From positions 186,001-250,000 of the forward strand of contig NZ_JAGHRB010000004.1 in assembly GCF_017743995.1 (NCBI RefSeq): 64,000 bases of DNA, written 5' to 3'. This document shows, in pieces, positions 28,929-40,467 of the stretch; the stretch's first letter is position 1, and every line of letters begins with the position of its first letter. Made by a program: the position numbers and the translations under genes. Below the pieces are notes generated by a model. The model was not told the DNA's origin, did no database searches, and saw nothing but the letters and a program-made list of their open reading frames with translations. This DNA is from Ruegeria sp. R13_0. GTDB lineage: Bacteria; Pseudomonadota; Alphaproteobacteria; Rhodobacterales; Rhodobacteraceae.

Positions 28929-29156
28929 ATGGCATATACACATACTGCAGAAGCCCGGACTGGCCTCTTTGACGGTTTGTTCTCGAACTACGCGGACGCA
29001 AAGGTCGAGTATTTTCGCAGACGCATTTTCTCGAACACGGTGCGCAATCTGGAAAGACTTTCGGATCGCCAACTCGCGGATATCGGGATTGATCGGAGCG
29101 AGATCAAACAGCGCGCCTATGAGAGCGTTTTCAACGGTGCCCCGCTTCGACATTGA
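28929..29156 (+). CDS. DUF1127 small protein (first of two)
   Basis: 75 residues. The C-terminal half holds the DUF1127 helix pair: TVRNLERLSDRQLADIGIDR then SEIKQRAYES. Such small Arg-rich proteins are abundant in Rhodobacteraceae. The Rhodobacter member CcaF1 binds RNA and affects small-RNA maturation and stress responses; the family is often induced by heat or oxidative stress. Strong ribosome site TAGGAGG. A second DUF1127-like gene begins 56 bases downstream. Confidence 0.85.
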   Translation: MAYTHTAEARTGLFDGLFSNYADAKVEYFRRRIFSNTVRNLERLSDRQLADIGIDRSEIKQRAYESVFNGAPLRH

Positions 29157-29212
29157 AACAGGGCCCGCGACCGTTCGCGAGCGCCGTTTTCAAAATGAGT
29201 GAGGTAACGAAT

Positions 29213-29416
29213 ATGTTTGATGTCATCCCGCCCGTAGATCAGCCAACGCCATCCGCTACGGCTCTGCTGTTGTTTGATCGCGCCATGCGTATCAGGGCCA
29301 TAAGTCCGGAAATTGTGCGTGCTGCGCAGTATCTGGATGGCCTGAGCGACAATCAGTTGGCCGAGTTGGGCATAAACCGCAGCGATATCGAGGACACGAT
29401 CAATCGATATATCTGA
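29213..29416 (+). CDS. DUF1127-like small protein (second of two)
   Basis: 67 residues. The C-terminal part, AAQYLDGLSDNQLAELGINR then SDIEDTI, parallels the first gene's LSDRQLADIGIDRSEI, so the pair look like diverged duplicates. The N-terminal part differs and lacks the Arg-rich stretch. ATG 29213 is preferred, with GAGG upstream; ATG 29195 has no ribosome site. Ends before a clear terminator. Confidence 0.75.
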   Translation: MFDVIPPVDQPTPSATALLLFDRAMRIRAISPEIVRAAQYLDGLSDNQLAELGINRSDIEDTINRYI

Positions 29417-29469
29417 CGCTCGGGCGTCGTAAGGAAAGCCAGACTAAGAGATGGAAAAATACGAGATTG

Positions 29470-29508
29470 AAGGCCATTCCAGACATGCTGGGATGGCCTT
29501 TTTCTTTT
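29470..29508 (+). terminator. Rho-independent terminator after the DUF1127 pair
   Basis: AAGGCCATTCC (29470-29480) pairs with GGATGGCCTT (29491-29500) around a 10-base loop, followed by TTTCTTTT. It also separates this unit from the convergent saccharopine operon. Confidence 0.8.
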
Positions 29509-29517
29509 GCCGGCTGG

Positions 29518-30660
29518 TTAACCCAGGTGATCCACGATTTGCAGATGCTGCGCGAGCGTGTCGATTTCACCCATCCAGCTTTGCACCAGTTTCGGGTCGC
29601 TGGGGGCGGCGTGAACGCCGGCAGGGATGGCGCGGTTCAGGACGGCCTCAACGGCCAGTGAAACCGGGATCGACACCAGACGTGCCATCGCGGTGCCGCG
29701 TTCATCGCCCCAGGCATCCATGACGTAGGTTTTGTTCCAAACCGGGGCGCCGTCATTCTCGGCTTTCAGGCCGACGCAAAGCACCACGCGGTCGGGCTCG
29801 CCTTCGTCATAGGCGTTTTCGGCCCAGAACTGGTCGGACATCTCCTTCAGACGCGCGTCGCCTTCGGGGCCTGAGAGGGTTTCGATTTCGGTAAACACGT
29901 CGGCCCAGGCATCGGTCCAGCCATTCAGGCGCAGGGTGCCGCGGACGAACTCTTTGACCGGCCAGTGATCCTCAAACTGGTATTCGGCCATGAAGGGCAG
30001 CGAGTCGCGGTTTGGGTAGACCTCGAAGCTTTCCGGGGTCGGCAGTGGCGCGATATAGCTGCTGATCGCGTCCCAAGGGCGGGCGACGTCCAGCGGGGCA
30101 TAGTCGCGGATCGATTTTGACGGTGAGCGAAGCGCCTTGAGTACGCCCAGTGGCGACCAGCTGAACTTGTAGCGGAACGGGTTCGGGTTCTTAGGGATGC
30201 CGCCACAATAAGAAATAAAACTCAGATGGTTTTGCGCATCGAACGCCTCCGAGGCGCGGTAGTCGGCCATCAAAGCATGCGCCATCAGGTGGTCGATGCC
30301 CGGGTCCAGACCAACCTCATTGACCAAAGCCACACCAGCCTCGCGTGCCTTGTCGTCCAACGCACGCATTTCGGGGGCAATGTAGGAGGACGAGACAAAG
30401 TTCGCTTCCTTGGAGATCGCCAGTTCCGCCAGCGGCACGTGCCAGTCGCCCGGCAGCATCGAGACGATCACGTCGCCCTTCTCCAGCACCGCACCCAGAG
30501 CGTCGATGTCAAAGGCGCGGATGTCGTCGGTCAGGTCTCCGACCTCGGCTTTGGCCTTTTCGATGGTTCGGTTCCAGACGGTGACCTTGTGCCTGCCTTC
30601 GATCAGGCGGCGCAGGCCGGGGATGGCCGACAGGCCGGTGCCACACCAGTGAATCGTCAT
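29518..30660 (-). CDS. Saccharopine dehydrogenase, glutamate-forming (lysine catabolism)
   Basis: 380 residues of the saccharopine reductase/dehydrogenase family: N-terminal Rossmann domain (IHWCGTGLSAIPGLRRLIEG), the EVGLDPGIDHLMA box and the substrate domain YCGGIPKNPNPFRYKFSWSP. Known homologues oxidise saccharopine to glutamate plus alpha-aminoadipate semialdehyde. Its start lies three bases after the preceding dehydrogenase gene, which would make saccharopine from lysine. Lysine catabolism by this route has been described in the roseobacter Ruegeria (Silicibacter) pomeroyi. The semialdehyde dehydrogenase for the next step is not in the window. Confidence 0.85.
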   Translation of the reverse strand: MTIHWCGTGLSAIPGLRRLIEGRHKVTVWNRTIEKAKAEVGDLTDDIRAFDIDALGAVLEKGDVIVSMLPGDWHVPLAELAISKEANFVSSSYIAPEMRALDDKAREAGVALVNEVGLDPGIDHLMAHALMADYRASEAFDAQNHLSFISYCGGIPKNPNPFRYKFSWSPLGVLKALRSPSKSIRDYAPLDVARPWDAISSYIAPLPTPESFEVYPNRDSLPFMAEYQFEDHWPVKEFVRGTLRLNGWTDAWADVFTEIETLSGPEGDARLKEMSDQFWAENAYDEGEPDRVVLCVGLKAENDGAPVWNKTYVMDAWGDERGTAMARLVSIPVSLAVEAVLNRAIPAGVHAAPSDPKLVQSWMGEIDTLAQHLQIVDHLG

Positions 30661-30663
30661 CGC

Positions 30664-31716
30664 TCAGATCCCTTCGATATGAGTTTTATAGGTTGCTTCT
30701 GCCCGACCCCAGACGCCGCTGCCCAGATCGGTGAGCGTCAGCAGGGACGGCAGCAGTTGCGCCGCGTAGTCTTGCGAGCTTTCGACTGGCAGCATCGAGG
30801 GCAGGTTGTCGATGGCCATCACATCCATCACCGGGTCGGTGGCCACGCGCAGGGCGGGCGCCTCCCATGTGGTGGCGCGGTCGTAGACCGGTACCGGGTT
30901 GTAGTCGCTGTCCGGGTCGCAGGCCACGTCGCCGATGGCGGTCAGGGTGCGCGGGGCGGTCAGAGCGTCACGCGGGACAAAGACCGGCGTGCCGGGGCGG
31001 GCGAAGATGCAGTTCAGGAACAGGTTGTGGTTCAGGATGTCCGGGAATGGCCCGCCGCTGGCGGTCTCGGCCATGTCCCATTTGGTAACGGCGACGCCCA
31101 TCGCTTCGCACATATCTGCGGCACCCGTGCCCACTCTGCCCAACGCGCCGATGACGATGGCACGGGGGCGGGTGCCAATGGCGTTCAGCTCGGCCAGCAA
31201 TTCGGCATTCAGGGCGTCTTTGTTGGCATAGACGCCAACGGGCGGGCATTCCTGTCCGCATTGCTGTGCGGCCCATGTTTTCAGTGTGACCGCGGCACCG
31301 GCATAGCCAGCCCAATAGCCAAAGGCAGCGACGCGGCGGCCGTTTTCGTCGACCAGATATTCCAGATCATAAAGCGTGCCGCCACCCGCCTTGAACCGCT
31401 CTAGCAAAGCCCGACCAGAGTGCTGGCCCTTGTAGGCATGGCCAAACATGATGTGGCGATGAGGCAGGGGTGTGCCGTCCTCGGGCAGCTCTTTCAGGCC
31501 GAAGATGATTGCGTCCTTTGGGGCCTCGGGCCAGCTGTTTTCAGCCGCGATCTCGCAGCCTGCGTCTTTGTATCCGTCCAGCGGGATGGCACGGACAGAG
31601 CTTTCCTCGACCGTCACACGAACGCCTGCCGCGATCAGTGCGGCGGCGCCTTCCGGGGTCATCCCGACCCGATCCTCGTTCGGGCGCTGTTCTGCCCGGA
31701 CCCAGAGATGTGTCAT
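30664..31716 (-). CDS. Lysine-ketoglutarate reductase / saccharopine dehydrogenase (LYS1-type)
   Basis: 350 residues of the alanine dehydrogenase/LYS1 family. It starts with WVRAEQRPNEDRVGMTP, the usual RxExxxxExRxxLTP substrate motif, and has FGHAYKGQ and the NAD-binding IGALGRVGTGAADM. This enzyme interconverts lysine plus 2-oxoglutarate and saccharopine. Immediate linkage to the glutamate-forming dehydrogenase suggests the catabolic direction, unlike fungal LYS1, which is biosynthetic. It is a stand-alone protein, not the fused LKR/SDH of plants and animals. Confidence 0.83.
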   Translation of the reverse strand: MTHLWVRAEQRPNEDRVGMTPEGAAALIAAGVRVTVEESSVRAIPLDGYKDAGCEIAAENSWPEAPKDAIIFGLKELPEDGTPLPHRHIMFGHAYKGQHSGRALLERFKAGGGTLYDLEYLVDENGRRVAAFGYWAGYAGAAVTLKTWAAQQCGQECPPVGVYANKDALNAELLAELNAIGTRPRAIVIGALGRVGTGAADMCEAMGVAVTKWDMAETASGGPFPDILNHNLFLNCIFARPGTPVFVPRDALTAPRTLTAIGDVACDPDSDYNPVPVYDRATTWEAPALRVATDPVMDVMAIDNLPSMLPVESSQDYAAQLLPSLLTLTDLGSGVWGRAEATYKTHIEGI

Positions 31717-31730
31717 CGTAATTCCTTTTG

Positions 31731-32345
31731 TCAGAGCATTCCGGCGGCATGGACCGCCTGAACGGAAGGGCGTGCCTCCATCGCTTCGCGGAAGGCGAGG
31801 ATTTTGTGGAAGGCCGAGACGTCAACGCCGTCGCCCTCCAGCCAACTGCACACCACATAGAGATAGGCATCGGCGAGCGAGAAGGCCTCACCCAGAACAA
31901 ACGGCCCGCGCAGCCCGTTCGACGAGATGTATTTGCAGGACGCGGTCATGGTCTGCGCGACCTTGTCCTTCATGTCTTTCCAGCTGGATTTCTTGTCGGC
32001 CCAGCGGTGCGCGCGCATCTTGTGGGCGTGATTCACATGCATGGTCGAGGCGAGGTAATACATCACCTCGCGCATCCGCGCAGCCATGACCGGGTTTTCG
32101 GGGACCAGCCCAGCCTGCGGGGCGATGGTTGCGATATAGTCGAGCAACGCGCCGGTTTCGGTCAGGATACCGCCATCCACCGCCAGCGCCGGAACCCGGC
32201 CCTTGGGGTTGATCTGCTTGTAGGCGGGCTTGGTCTGTTCGCCATCGGCAAAGTCCAGCCGGATCGCCTCATAGTCCAGACCGGCCTCCTCAAGCGCGAT
32301 GGCAACAGCGACCGAGATGGTGCGGGGAGCGTAGTAAAGCTGCAT
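31731..32345 (-). CDS. Glutathione S-transferase family protein
   Basis: 204 residues: thioredoxin-fold N-terminal domain (MQLYYAPRTISVAVAIALEE) with the conserved cis-Pro segment KGRVPALAVDGG and ETGALLDYIA, then an all-helical C-terminal domain with the N-capping SLADAYLYV. The active-site residue near the N-terminus is not a clear Ser or Cys (APRTIS). ATG 32345 has a strong AAGGAGG. It sits second in the lysine degradation operon; detoxifying a reactive semialdehyde is conceivable but unproven. Confidence 0.85.
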   Translation of the reverse strand: MQLYYAPRTISVAVAIALEEAGLDYEAIRLDFADGEQTKPAYKQINPKGRVPALAVDGGILTETGALLDYIATIAPQAGLVPENPVMAARMREVMYYLASTMHVNHAHKMRAHRWADKKSSWKDMKDKVAQTMTASCKYISSNGLRGPFVLGEAFSLADAYLYVVCSWLEGDGVDVSAFHKILAFREAMEARPSVQAVHAAGML

Positions 32346-32355
32346 CGGGACCTCC

Positions 32356-33006
32356 TTACAGATGGGTCTGGGCGAATTGCCGGTCTGGCGCTTCCAGATG
32401 CGGGGTCGCGTTGAAAAGAACCGGGCTGAGCTGCGCTCCAATCGGGTGGAGGCGGTGCAGCGAGGTGTTCATGATGGCAAGTGCCACCCGCGCCATCGAC
32501 GGGATATCCAGACCCATTGCCTGCCGAACCACCATCGAGATCAGCCCGCCCGAAGTGACGACAATGGCCGGCCCGCCCTCGGTTCCGATCTCATGCAGGG
32601 CGTCGCTGACGCGGGTTTCGAACTGTTCGAAACTTTCGGGCGCATCCTGGATGTCGCCAGCGGCCCAGGCGGCGAATGTACGGGGCAGGTGATCAACAAA
32701 CCCTTCGCGATCTGTCGGGATCGCCACACCGTGCTGTTCGTGAAACAGCTGCGCCAAGGTGAAATACTCGATCTCATTCAGGCGTGCATCGCGAACCGGC
32801 TCGGGCAGCCCCATGCTGGAGGCGGTTTCAACATGCCGGGTCAGCGTGCCGCAATAGACGCGAGGATAATGCGCGCGCGTGTCGCGCAGATGCGCGCCCA
32901 GCCAGCGCGCCTGCTGGTGGCCCAGATCGCTGAGCTTGTCATAGTTAACCTCGTCCCGCGCTGCCGTGTTGGCCTGACCGTGACGAACCAGTGTGATATG
33001 TGACAT
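32356..33006 (-). CDS. Histidine phosphatase (phosphoglycerate-mutase-like) family protein
   Basis: 216 residues. The N-terminal RHG box is intact ([10 protein letters not shown]), with the Arg of [12 protein letters not shown] and a Glu in LNEIEY. The usual second catalytic histidine (SHG) is replaced by Ser in VVTSGGLIS. Relatives with SGG exist, so the protein may still act as a phosphatase with altered mechanism or be a binder. First gene of the four-gene minus-strand operon with GST and the two saccharopine enzymes. AGAGGG precedes ATG 33006. Substrate unknown. Confidence 0.8.
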   Translation of the reverse strand: MSHITLVRHGQANTAARDEVNYDKLSDLGHQQARWLGAHLRDTRAHYPRVYCGTLTRHVETASSMGLPEPVRDARLNEIEYFTLAQLFHEQHGVAIPTDREGFVDHLPRTFAAWAAGDIQDAPESFEQFETRVSDALHEIGTEGGPAIVVTSGGLISMVVRQAMGLDIPSMARVALAIMNTSLHRLHPIGAQLSPVLFNATPHLEAPDRQFAQTHL

Positions 33007-33140
33007 GGCGGTCCCTCTTGCTGGCAAGTCTTAGGGCAGGTTCCGGGCCGGGGCCAGAGGGGTTCGGCAAAAATCGAAGTGTGATTGCAGGTTGCCACCC
33101 TGGCGCTATGGTGGGCCGCGCAATACGTTGGGGGGAGTTC

Positions 33141-34334
33141 ATGGCAATCAACGAAAACCGCTTTGTGGCCGATCTGCACAAGCTGCGCGAATTCGGAGCC
33201 TCGGGCGTTGGCAAAGGCGTCATCCGTCCGGCCTATTCCGAGGCCGACATTGCCGCCCGGACATGGCTTGCAAACCGGATGGCTGATGCAGGCCTGACCC
33301 CGCATTTCGATCCGGTCGGGAATCTGTTTGGTTTGGCGGACGGGCCGTCCCTGCTGATGGGGTCACATAGCGACAGCCAGCCCGAGGGCGGTTGGCTCGA
33401 CGGTGCTTTGGGCGTGATCGCCGCGCTGGAGATTGCGCGCAGCAGTGATCAGCCTGTCTCGGTCGTCAGCTTTCAGGATGAAGAGGGACGGTTTGGCGTC
33501 ACCACAGGTTCGGCCATCTGGTCGGGCGGTTTGCCTTTGGATCAGGCGGACGAGCTGACCGACCATACGGGTATACCTTTCGCTACAGCTCGGGGCGCGA
33601 TGGGAGATTTGACCGAGGGCTTTGTCGATCCCACCCGCTTCACCGGCTTCATCGAGATGCATATCGAACAAGGCCCGACGCTTGATACCCAGAAAGAGCA
33701 AATCGGCGTTGTCACCGACATCGTTGGCATACGCGATATGGTGGTTCAGTTCGAGGGTCAGCAGAACCATGCCGGAACCACCCCGATGCATCTGCGCCGC
33801 GACGCGTTTCAGGCTCTGTCTGCGTTCAACACCCGTTTGAACGACCGGTTCCGAAACGTGGTTACGCCGCAAACCGTCTGGACCATTGGGCATGTAGATC
33901 TGCACCCCAACGCCTCGTCCATTGTACCGGGACGGGTGCGGTTTTCGGTGCAATGGCGTGACGGGGATGCCGACCGTTTGGCAAGGATGGAGGAGATCAT
34001 TCGCGTTACAGCCGCCGAGATCGCGGCAGAGATGGGCATGGGCCTGAGCTACGGCCCGATGCTGGGATTGGAGCCCGTGGCCATGGACCCTTCGCTGAGA
34101 GCAGCGTTGGAGCATGGGGCCGAACAGGTCGCGTCCGGTAAATGGCGCAGGATGCCCTCGGGCGCGCTTCATGATGCCACCAACGTCTCGCGCCTGATGC
34201 CGGTTGCCATGCTGTTTGTGCCGTCTATCAACGGAATCAGTCACGATTTCGCCGAGGATACCGCCGAAAGTGACCTGATCGCCGGGCTTCACGTGCTGGA
34301 TCACGCTGTTCAAAGGCTGCAGCCAAAACCGTAG
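33141..34334 (+). CDS. M20-family hydantoinase/carbamoylase-type amidohydrolase
   Basis: 397 residues. Zinc-dependent M20 amidase of the N-carbamoyl-amino-acid hydrolase/allantoate amidohydrolase group. Metal-site segments are [38 protein letters not shown] and, at the C-terminus, [21 protein letters not shown] marks the lid/dimerisation domain. GGGGGAG precedes ATG 33141. It could act on N-carbamoyl amino acids, allantoate or ureidoglycolate. The AllA-like cupin is 33 kb away, so a joint ureide pathway is not supported. Divergent from the histidine phosphatase gene. Confidence 0.85.
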   Translation: MAINENRFVADLHKLREFGASGVGKGVIRPAYSEADIAARTWLANRMADAGLTPHFDPVGNLFGLADGPSLLMGSHSDSQPEGGWLDGALGVIAALEIARSSDQPVSVVSFQDEEGRFGVTTGSAIWSGGLPLDQADELTDHTGIPFATARGAMGDLTEGFVDPTRFTGFIEMHIEQGPTLDTQKEQIGVVTDIVGIRDMVVQFEGQQNHAGTTPMHLRRDAFQALSAFNTRLNDRFRNVVTPQTVWTIGHVDLHPNASSIVPGRVRFSVQWRDGDADRLARMEEIIRVTAAEIAAEMGMGLSYGPMLGLEPVAMDPSLRAALEHGAEQVASGKWRRMPSGALHDATNVSRLMPVAMLFVPSINGISHDFAEDTAESDLIAGLHVLDHAVQRLQPKP

Positions 34335-34614
34335 CGAATCCGCAAATTCTCAATCGTAAGCATGACCATAGCCGCAATCCGAGTTGAACGCGCAGCTTCG
34401 CGAATGTGCCAGTTTCCAGCGCTGGGAATATCGTCTGTTGCCTAACGGAAAAAAGTTTCCTATAGGAACATTATCGATGCATGCGCTCGTATACATGCTC
34501 GCTCTGGCTGCGGTTCTTCGCCGAAACACCAAGGCTGAATCGTTGCATTAGTTCCAGCTTGGGGCGAACTTACGGGTATGCGTTCAGAACACTCGATACG
34601 AAAAGGTATCTGCC
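34335..34614. promoter_or_regulatory. Upstream region of the glycine cleavage operon
   Basis: 280 bases between the amidohydrolase and gcvT. The main visible element is a perfect palindrome TTCCTATAGGAA (34457-34468) inside GTTTCCTATAGGAAC. No glycine riboswitch core was recognised. The element lies about 150 bases before gcvT and could be an operator. Confidence 0.5.
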
Positions 34615-35712
34615 ATGACCGACGCGCCAAAACGCACCCCACTTTACTCTCTTCATGTTGAGTTGGGTGGAAAGATGGTTGATTTTGCGGGCTGGGAGAT
34701 GCCTGTTCAGTATCCGTTGGGGATCATGGGGGAGCACAAGCAATGTCGTGAGAAGGCGGCGGTGTTTGATGTGAGCCATATGGGTCAGGTGATCCTGCGC
34801 GGTGAGAATGTGGGCGAGAAGCTCGAGGCGCTCTGCCCGCAGGCCTATGCGACGCTGAAGGAAGGCAAGGCGCGGTACGGGTTCTTTACGAATGAAGACG
34901 GCGGGATCATGGATGACCTGATCGTGTCGAATGCGGGGGATCACTACTTTGTGGTGGTGAACGCGGCGCTGCGCCATCAGGACATTCCGCATATGCGCGA
35001 GCACCTCGAAGGCGTCGAAGTGACCGAGATCTTCGACCGCGCGCTGGTTGCGGTGCAAGGCCCCGCAGCGGAGAACGTTGTGGGTGAGCTTTGCCCGCCC
35101 GCCCGCGATCTGAAGTTCATGGAAACCACCGTGGCCGATATCAACGGCGTCGAATGCCGTATCTCGCGCATGGGCTATACCGGTGAGGACGGCTACGAGA
35201 TCTCGATCCCCGAGGACAAGGCCATCGAGATCACCCGCGCCTTCCTGGCGCATGAGGATTGCGAAACGGCCGGTCTGGGCGCGCGCGACAGCCTGCGGCT
35301 GGAGGCGGGGCTGTGCCTCTATGGCAATGACATCGACCAGAGCACCTCGCCCATCGAAGCCTCGCTCAGCTGGGCGATCCAGAAGCGCCGCAAGGAAGAG
35401 GGCGGGTTCCCGGGGGCCGAGCGCATCCAGAGAGAACTGGCCGAGGGCGCATCCCGCAAGCTGGTGGGCATCAAGCCCGAGGGCCGCGCACCTGCGCGTC
35501 AGGGCGTTGAGATCCAGTGTACGGAAGGCAACACCATTGGCCAGATCACCTCGGGCGGGTTTGGCCCGACGGTCGGTGGCCCCGTTGCGATGGGCTATGT
35601 GTCCGCAGGGCACGCAGAGCCGGGCGAGACCGTCAATCTGATCATTCGGGGCAAGCCGCAACCAGCGCAGATCGTGGCGCTGCCCTTCGTCACCCAGAAT
35701 TACAAGCGTTGA
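34615..35712 (+). CDS. gcvT: Aminomethyltransferase, glycine cleavage T protein
   Basis: 365 residues, the usual GcvT length. Family signatures: FAGWEMPVQY near the N-terminus, VFDVSHMGQ, YTGEDGYEIS, and the C-terminal barrel GGFGPTVGGPVAMGYV. GcvT moves the methylene group from the lipoyl arm of GcvH to tetrahydrofolate and releases ammonia. AAAAGG precedes the ATG. First gene of gcvT-gcvH-gcvP. Confidence 0.95.
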   Translation: MTDAPKRTPLYSLHVELGGKMVDFAGWEMPVQYPLGIMGEHKQCREKAAVFDVSHMGQVILRGENVGEKLEALCPQAYATLKEGKARYGFFTNEDGGIMDDLIVSNAGDHYFVVVNAALRHQDIPHMREHLEGVEVTEIFDRALVAVQGPAAENVVGELCPPARDLKFMETTVADINGVECRISRMGYTGEDGYEISIPEDKAIEITRAFLAHEDCETAGLGARDSLRLEAGLCLYGNDIDQSTSPIEASLSWAIQKRRKEEGGFPGAERIQRELAEGASRKLVGIKPEGRAPARQGVEIQCTEGNTIGQITSGGFGPTVGGPVAMGYVSAGHAEPGETVNLIIRGKPQPAQIVALPFVTQNYKR

Positions 35713-35729
35713 AGTCAGGAGAGAGAAGC

Positions 35730-36095
35730 ATGGCAACCTATTATTCTGAAGAGCACGAGTGGATCGACGTGAACGGCGATACAGCCACTCTGGGCATCAC
35801 CAAACATGCCGCCGAGCAGCTGGGCGATGTGGTCTTCGTGGAACAGCAGGAAGTGGGTGACGCGTTTGAGAAAGACGGCGAGATCGGCGTGATCGAATCC
35901 GTCAAGGCGGCGTCCGAGCTCTATGCCCCGGTTGATGGCGAGATCGTCGAGGTCAACGAGGCGCTGGCCGACAATCCTGGCGCGCTGAACGAAGACCCCG
36001 AAGGTGAGGCATGGATCTACAAGATCAAGATCACCGACGCCTCGCAGCTGGAAGATCTGATGGATGAGGCCGGTTACAAGGACTTCATCGGCTAA
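35730..36095 (+). CDS. gcvH: Glycine cleavage H protein
   Basis: 121 residues. Lipoyl-carrier protein that shuttles the aminomethyl group among GcvP, GcvT and the L protein. The lipoylated lysine is in [16 protein letters not shown] at the N-terminus and GEAWIYKIK near the end are typical. The strong site CAGGAGAG fixes ATG 35730; longer readings run into gcvT. It begins 17 bases after gcvT. Confidence 0.95.
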   Translation: MATYYSEEHEWIDVNGDTATLGITKHAAEQLGDVVFVEQQEVGDAFEKDGEIGVIESVKAASELYAPVDGEIVEVNEALADNPGALNEDPEGEAWIYKIKITDASQLEDLMDEAGYKDFIG

Positions 36096-36101
36096 ACCCA
36101 C

Positions 36102-36125
36102 GGCGGATCTTTGCACGGATCCGCC
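36102..36125 (+). repeat. Hairpin between gcvH and gcvP
   Basis: GGCGGATC (36102-36109) pairs with GATCCGCC (36118-36125) around an 8-base loop. There is no T-run after it, so it is more likely an mRNA-processing or attenuating hairpin than a full terminator. Confidence 0.55.
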
Positions 36126-36149
36126 CTTCATCTGGCTAAAAATATCCCC
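36126..36149 (-). repeat. Short intergenic repeat, copy A (TATTT-N6-AGATGAAG)
   Basis: Read on the minus strand this shares TATTT and AGATGAAG at identical spacing with 15757-15780. It is followed on the minus-strand upstream side by a CCGGCGG-rich stretch. It adjoins the gcvH-gcvP hairpin. Confidence 0.45.
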
Positions 36150-36204
36150 GCCGGAGGCTCCCGCAGTCGACGCCGGGCCTGACCTATCCGTGAGGAGCGC
36201 ACCA

Positions 36205-39060
<2,856 letters not shown>

Positions 39061-39070
39061 AACTAATAGA

Positions 39071-39096
39071 CCCCGCCGCGAAATCGGCGGGGTTTT
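39071..39096 (+). terminator. Rho-independent terminator of gcvTHP
   Basis: CCCCGCCG (39071-39078) pairs with CGGCGGGG (39085-39092) around CGAAAT, followed by TTTT. Confidence 0.85.
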
Positions 39097-39189
39097 CGCT
39101 TATCGGAAACCTGCGTTCTGATTTGTACGCCTCAGGCATGTCGTTTTATGTCGCAATAGCGTCTTTTCCGCTTGCTGCATCTGCAAAGC

Positions 39190-39254
39190 CACCATAGCTC
39201 TGTCCGCGGGACACCCCTCCCCAACGAGGGGCGTGTATCTGGAAGGGTAAAACA
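39190..39254 (+). promoter_or_regulatory. serC leader RNA motif (alphaproteobacterial)
   Basis: Directly before serC lies a GC-rich leader with CCGCGGG, a hairpin CCCCTC (39214-39219) to GAGGGG (39226-39231) extended by ACA/TGT, then ATCTGGAAGGG reaching the ribosome site. This matches the serC motif described upstream of serC-serA in alphaproteobacteria, as I recall its consensus. The ligand or mechanism of that motif is not established. Confidence 0.7.
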
Positions 39255-39255
39255 G

Positions 39256-40410
39256 ATGAGCAATACTACACCGGCGACGCGGCCGGCGAATCCGCGTTTT
39301 TCCTCGGGCCCCTGTGCCAAACCCCCCACATTTGATCTGTCCAAACTGGCCGATGCCGCGCTTGGTCGTTCGCACCGCGCGGCCGTTGGCAAGGACAAGC
39401 TGAAGGCGGCCATCGAAGGCACGCGTGAGATTCTAGGCATTCCAGCGGATTACAAGATCGGCATCGTTCCCGCCTCGGATACCGGCGCGGTCGAGATGGC
39501 GCTTTGGTCTCTGCTGGGCGAACGCAAGGTTGAGATGCTGGCCTGGGAAAGCTTCGGCGCGGGCTGGGTGACCGATGTGGTCAAACAGCTGAAGATCGAC
39601 GCTGAGGTGAAGACCGCTGACTATGGGCAGCTGGTCGGTCTGGCCTCGGTCGATTTTGCCAATGACGTTGTGTTTACGTGGAACGGTACCACTTCGGGCG
39701 TGCGGGTTCCCAATGGCGACTGGATCGCGGATGACCGTCAGGGTCTGACGATTTGTGATGCGACCTCGGCGGCCTTTGCGATGGACTTGCCCTGGGACAA
39801 ACTGGATGTGACAACCTTCAGTTGGCAGAAAGTGCTGGGTGGAGAAGCGGCTCACGGGATGCTGATCCTGAGCCCGCGCGCTGTTGAGCGGCTGGAAAGC
39901 TATACCCCCGCATGGCCCCTGCCGAAGATTTTCCGCCTGACCAAGGGTGGCAAGCTGATCGAGGGTATCTTTACTGGGGCCACGATTAACACGCCCTCGA
40001 TGCTGGCGGTTGAGGACTACCTGTTCGCTCTGGATTGGGCACGCTCGGTTGGCGGGCTGCAGGGGCTGATTGCGCGTGCCGATGCCAATGCCGGGGCGGT
40101 GCATGCCTTCTGCGACCAGAACGATTGGATCGCCAATCTGGCCGAGGATGCGGCGACGCAGTCGAACACCTCGGTCTGCCTGAAATTCACAGATGGGCGC
40201 ATTCAGGACGGTGCAGCATTCGCGAAAGCCGTGGCCAAACGGCTTGAGGCCGAGAACATCGCCTTGGACATCGGTGCCTATCGTGACGCGCCTGCGGGCC
40301 TGCGCATCTGGTGCGGTGGTACGGTCGAGACCTCGGATATAGAGGCGATGCTGCCATGGCTCGCATGGGCCTTCGAGGCCGAGATCGCGGCGCAGTCTGA
40401 GGCTGCCTGA
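39256..40410 (+). CDS. serC: Phosphoserine aminotransferase
   Basis: 384 residues, of the alphaproteobacterial SerC type ([13 protein letters not shown] at the start). The PLP lysine is in [16 protein letters not shown]. Converts 3-phosphohydroxypyruvate and glutamate to phosphoserine and 2-oxoglutarate, step two of serine synthesis. ATG 39256 follows GGAAGGG within the leader RNA; a longer reading from 39172 would run through the leader hairpin and is rejected. serA follows 57 bases later. Confidence 0.93.
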   Translation: MSNTTPATRPANPRFSSGPCAKPPTFDLSKLADAALGRSHRAAVGKDKLKAAIEGTREILGIPADYKIGIVPASDTGAVEMALWSLLGERKVEMLAWESFGAGWVTDVVKQLKIDAEVKTADYGQLVGLASVDFANDVVFTWNGTTSGVRVPNGDWIADDRQGLTICDATSAAFAMDLPWDKLDVTTFSWQKVLGGEAAHGMLILSPRAVERLESYTPAWPLPKIFRLTKGGKLIEGIFTGATINTPSMLAVEDYLFALDWARSVGGLQGLIARADANAGAVHAFCDQNDWIANLAEDAATQSNTSVCLKFTDGRIQDGAAFAKAVAKRLEAENIALDIGAYRDAPAGLRIWCGGTVETSDIEAMLPWLAWAFEAEIAAQSEAA

Positions 40411-40467
40411 TTTTTCACCGGGCCGTCCAAGGCCCGGACCTTCCATACAATTCAAGGACCAGAGAAT

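Noticed and set aside
34335-34614. Possible glycine riboswitch before gcvT
   Set aside because: I looked for the conserved glycine aptamer core and paired linker and found only a partial CGCCGAA similarity without the surrounding helices.
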